Part shown: positions 60,123 to 64,000 of the stretch, in pieces | How positions within the stretch are numbered: the first letter of the stretch is position 1 | Layout of the letters: each line of letters begins with the position of its first letter | From: Sisyra terminalis | Taxonomy: Eukaryota > Arthropoda > Insecta > Neuroptera > Sisyridae | Assembly (NCBI GenBank): GCA_958496175.1 | Contig: OY292279.1 | Location: 16,120,001 to 16,184,000 of the forward strand | DNA length: 64,000 nucleotides | Direction of reading: 5' to 3' | Notes under the pieces: model-generated | What the model was told of the DNA's origin: nothing | Seen by the model: only the letters and a program-made list of their open reading frames with translations | Databases searched by the model: none | Position numbers and translations under genes: made by a program

Positions 60123-62499
60123 GTGAAGAATACCAAAACTATTACAATATGTACAATGAATTCAAGATAACCTTTACACTTGCAACTATACAGACGTATC
60201 AGATCCAAAGCTGAGGAAATTTTATAAATTATCTTGTCCCCTTTTCAAATTATTCGCCCGTTTATATTGAATTAAAAATTAAAAAAAAAAAACTAAAAGA
60301 AAACTATGGATTATATTAAGAATACAATATAATTGTTAATTTTACGGCGAATATTCAAGCTTCAAAAGTATACCTTTAGTGTCTTTACTTTTAACAAAAT
60401 TTGGTTCAAAATCTGAGACTTTTGGCTCAATAAAGTAAACGATTTTCTCAAAGTGATAATTTTTTTCAAGGCTCAAATATTTTAAGATCGACACACAAGC
60501 CCACCTAGGAAAAATTTGGGCTGTATTCTTTATATATCATGCTAGGACTAAGAAAAGTTTTCCGGAAAATTCATCCCTTAAACTTATGATGATACAAGTT
60601 TCTATTGAAGATTAGTTTTGATCGCAAATTGGTGATAAGAGTTATGTTTATCAATAAATGTAACCTATACCTTTGGTTTTGTGAAATCTATCCCTTAATT
60701 CCTAAGGAGGTAAATAAGGGACGAAAGTTTATATCAAAAGTGAATCGTGTTTGAAGTTGAACACGTAGAATTTGGTGTTTAGTTTCTGAGGAAATTCCTT
60801 AAACCTAATATTTATATAATTAAAAATTCGTTTCAATTCCTTATATAGGTAAGTGTTGTGATTTTATATATTTCCTCTATTCTTCGGTTAGAATTGGGAT
60901 GGTTGACTTTTCAATATATTTTGATATTAGTTTATCTATAACTGAGCTTTTTTATCTGTTGATTATTGGTTGCATGTTTTATTATGTTAAGTTCTTCACC
61001 TGCTTAGGTGTTAAGAGGGAATTTGATTTATAAGCTGCCATTTCTTTGGTTTTTTGTTACATTGATGTATTGTGGATGATTGTGCTCGTAATTGTGGGTT
61101 TTCTTTTTATATTGTATAATAAGTTTTCATATTTCCCAGTGATTTTTGTGTCTAAAAAATTTCGTTTAGTTCAATTTCTGGAGTGAATTTTATTTTCTGT
61201 TTAATTTTGTTTTGATTGGATATCATATTGTAAAATTATTCGGTAGGTCCGTTAAATAATATATTGATTTAGTGTCCTCAACATATCTACCTTAATATAT
61301 CACAAATATTACTTTTGTGTAAATTGTTCAATTATTATTCTAATGTAAAGTATTAATTTAATACTATTAAGTATTTAGTATAACCGTATAACTATCGGCA
61401 TGTCTTATAGATAATGTAATCCTCTACAAAGTGTGTTCCGTAATGTATATTATTGATTTTTAAATTTACATATTGTTAAACATTTTACGATGAGTATGAA
61501 AGTCTTAAACTGTTTATATATACTTCTAGATAAAAACTATCTAGCGCTAAGCTAATCTTGACAACATTGAAGTTTGATACGATCAAAAAGGTAACATGAG
61601 AATATCAAATAGAAATGATCGTGAATTTTTGTAATATACACAAGAAACTCGTTTTTTTTTCCTGTTTACCATTTCGGAACCAGAATAGATTGTGGAAAAG
61701 TATCTAATCGATATTAGATAGGTATCAGAAAGTTTGAAATTTGTTTCAATCGTTAGAGTTTAAAATTAAATTCAAAATCCAATTATCCAAAGAAGACATG
61801 GTCTTATGTTCTTAAGCTTGTATGTATCTTGTTTACTAATTGCTTAATTTGCTTTTTTTTATATAATTCTATATCTGTTGGTGAACTTTAATTTTTCTTT
61901 TATCAATCGCGGATAAGTTTGAATAGTTAACAGGAGTCAACATCTCCAATAGGAGTTTTCCAGCGGATATGTGGCGCCAAGACGCGGTAAAAGGAAGCTT
62001 TTTTTCCGAATAATTATAAACCATGATGACTACAAGAAAACAAAGCTCCTTTCCCGGAAAACACATTAAAAAACGTTAGCATTGGTGAAGTTTTGGATAA
62101 TTTAGTTAAGTGTAGCCTATTACACAATTCTGGATTCTTCTAGTAGACTACAGCGTATTAACAGCAGGGTTCCAGCTTAGAGGCTAACTGGCCCCCATAG
62201 TAATAAATCCAGAACTGATATTACAAAAACGATAGATCGAAGCCTTTATCGTATTTGGTTAATATTCTGATACTAATTTACCATTTAGTTACAACCAACC
62301 GTTTGATTTCCTCATATTTGTAAGTATCGGGAGACATTGAAAATTGGTTTTGTAAGACTAGAAAAACTAGAGAAAATCGGTGATTTTTGAGATAACGAAA
62401 TATATGCTTATAGTTTCATCAGGTCAAGTAATAAGTGAAGTCTTGACCGATAAGGGTTGATTTTATGTCTTTGTTTTTATTAATATTATTCACCGTCGT

Positions 62500-62645
62500 C
62501 GCTACAGTTTTTAGGGATTGTAGGGTCTATAAATATCCGTAAACCGACAAAAGTTTGAAAAAAAAAACAATTCCTAAGAGGTAACACTTACCATTTTTGG
62601 AGTGCCCATCTGGACCACTCGCCCACCGATATCCAATTATAGTTT
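62500..62645 (-). repeat. tRNA-derived SINE, copy 4 (minus strand)
   Basis: Minus strand: GGGCGAGTGGTCCAGATGGG (A-box at 62615..62624 on plus), then CACTCCAAAAATGGTAAGTG, and later TTTACGGATATTTATAG as in copy 1. The B-box is degraded. Confidence 0.55.
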
Positions 62646-63385
62646 TATCAGCAAAATCGTGCGTATTATTATAAAGCAAAATCCAATATAGCACAAAATT
62701 TTTTTGCCTTGCAACTATTATATATTATCACCATAATTCGAAAGAATATTTTACTTAATTTCCCATCATCTAATCAGATAAAGTTGTTTCTGAAACGTCT
62801 TTGATTATTCAAAAAAAATCGATATCAAATAAGTTTTCTTCACAGAATTTAGAACGAATCTAAATATTTAACGTATTGATTACCATATCAAGCTAAATGA
62901 CACTAAAATTTTCCCATTTAAGAACATCCCTCATACATTATCGATACTTTCTATGAGGATACTTCTTAATTATAAAGTTAAAATCAAATCAAAGTGATGA
63001 GATTATAGAAATGTCGAGAAAATGACCTCAACGACAAATATCCAATAAATATTTCAAGCGGTTCAGACATTAGAAGGCCACAAATATCTTAAACATGTCT
63101 AATATCTATGCTTATATGTATGCAATTTAATATTCCATAAATTAATTAATTTAAAGCAATAATTGATTATAGTTCAAAATGAATCTGAAATTAATTAGTA
63201 ACTTCATAAAATATTTTGTACTGATCTGATTTTAAACAATCGGTACTTTTTATCTTTGGTGATTTTTATGAATTTTTTAAATATATAAGTAAATGTATCA
63301 AAATATTCATTAAAGAAAGGACTCATAAATAATGTGAAAACTATATTGTTATCGATATAAAGCTTTTGTTGACTAACACACAAAG

Positions 63386-63650
63386 CCTATAGTCAGTGGC
63401 GTAGCGTACGACTTAGCCGCCCAAGTCCGACCGGAAATTCGCCGCCTCCTATTTTCATCATTAGTCAAAAAATTGGTAAAAAGTTTAATGTCTTTAAATT
63501 CTTCAATTACTTAAAAATGTATTCTTTGTGTTTTTCTCAAAGCGTAAATCTTTAATGGAATTATCAATGTCAATATGCCGCTTCCGTTTGGTGTGTCGCC
63601 CGGGGTCAGGACCCCCTCGGAACCCATCACGCCACGCTACTATCTAAAGT
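63386..63650. mobile_element. hAT-like MITE, about 249 bp
   Basis: The element 63394..63642 has ends CAGTGGCGTAGCGTAC and TCACGCCACGCTACTA, a pattern frequent in hAT-type elements. Flanks CCTATAGT and TCTAAAGT match at 6 of 8 positions. The interior is GC-rich near both ends (GCCCGGGGTCAGGACCCC). Confidence 0.65.
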
Positions 63651-64000
63651 TTAATTCTGAAAACAAAACGCCTTTAAAATTAAACTATTTCACTAAAAAT
63701 ATATTCTCCCGATTTCTTCCTCCATTGTGGAAAATAATGGGGTGAAAATTTAAGTGTAAATGTCCTTATTTTTGAAGTTAAGAGTAAGAAAATTTAAGTT
63801 TTTATAACTAAGGTTTCAATTTTTGCTATACCCATCTGAATTTGTGTTTTACTTAGGTATTTATATGGTTAAAGGTGTTTTCATTATTTGAAAATTTTTA
63901 TGAACTTTGTAAATATATACATGTAATTGTATCAGGATTTTCTTTAATGAAAGTATTTTTAAATAGCATGAATTTAACTTTTGTTGAATAATAGACATAG

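Larger units (their letters stand above)
44786..64000 (+). other. Probable first intron of the STAR gene (open to window end)
   Basis: Starts at the GTAAGC donor. No exon with a KH motif (GxxG loop) was found on the plus strand downstream, so the intron would be at least 19.2 kb. It is filled with transposon debris listed separately. The stretches 47495..49825, 50553..52384, 53449..55754, 56198..58580, 60123..62499 and 62646..63385 hold AT-rich DNA in which no gene was recognised. CpG-richer islands lie at 46930..47100 and 57050..57350. Open frames such as 53893..54195 and 54609..54881 have no known motif. Confidence 0.5.

Noticed and set aside
62403..62440. CTGATGA on the minus strand as a fifth hammerhead
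   Set aside because: No GAAA after a stem II of suitable length.

Overview
The window is a very AT-rich, gene-poor stretch of animal nuclear DNA, almost certainly from an arthropod and most likely an insect. The reasons are the mix of decayed transposons (jockey-type LINEs, a Penelope-like retroelement, mariner, hAT, a tRNA-derived SINE and many MITEs), the one recognisable host exon, and the lack of dense ORFs. No prokaryotic, organellar or viral gene was seen. The species cannot be named from this sequence.

One host gene is supported. It lies on the plus strand: a first coding exon (44539..44785) of a STAR-family RNA-binding protein (Sam68/KHDRBS-like, QUA1 region). It ends at a clean GT donor in phase 1. 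No KH-domain exon was found downstream, so roughly the last 19 kb of the window is probably its first intron. A 12-codon upstream ORF and a TATA-like site precede the start codon.

Layout. 1..12600: intergenic DNA with a 0.73 kb TTAA MITE, a 1.1 kb hAT copy with transposase remnants, satellite-like patches and retroposon tails. 12600..18400: a 322 bp tandem duplication, a jockey LINE end, more satellite and a SINE. 20900..23300: an inverted-repeat element, a 75 bp minisatellite and a dead mariner. 23300..29000: little recognisable apart from a doubtful decayed coding stretch. 29000..30740: a LINE end, a hAT MITE, a SINE and a perfect 48 bp palindrome. 32200..36600: a Penelope-like element broken by two insertions (a hairpin-plus-hAT block and a 690 bp foldback element). 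37300..42400: three minus-strand LINE remnants, one split by a MITE. 43700..44800: tandem duplication, then the host exon. 44800..64000: intron with further MITEs, SINEs and hammerhead-bearing Penelope debris.

Most supported features are mobile-element remnants, many placed by exact target-site duplications (TTAA, 8 bp for hAT, 9 bp for the foldback element). The most interesting signal is four hammerhead-ribozyme-like cores (32613, 36533, 45709, 46595), two of them inside long inverted repeats, tied to a Penelope-like element with a GIY-YIG domain. I found no convincing wholly new gene system.
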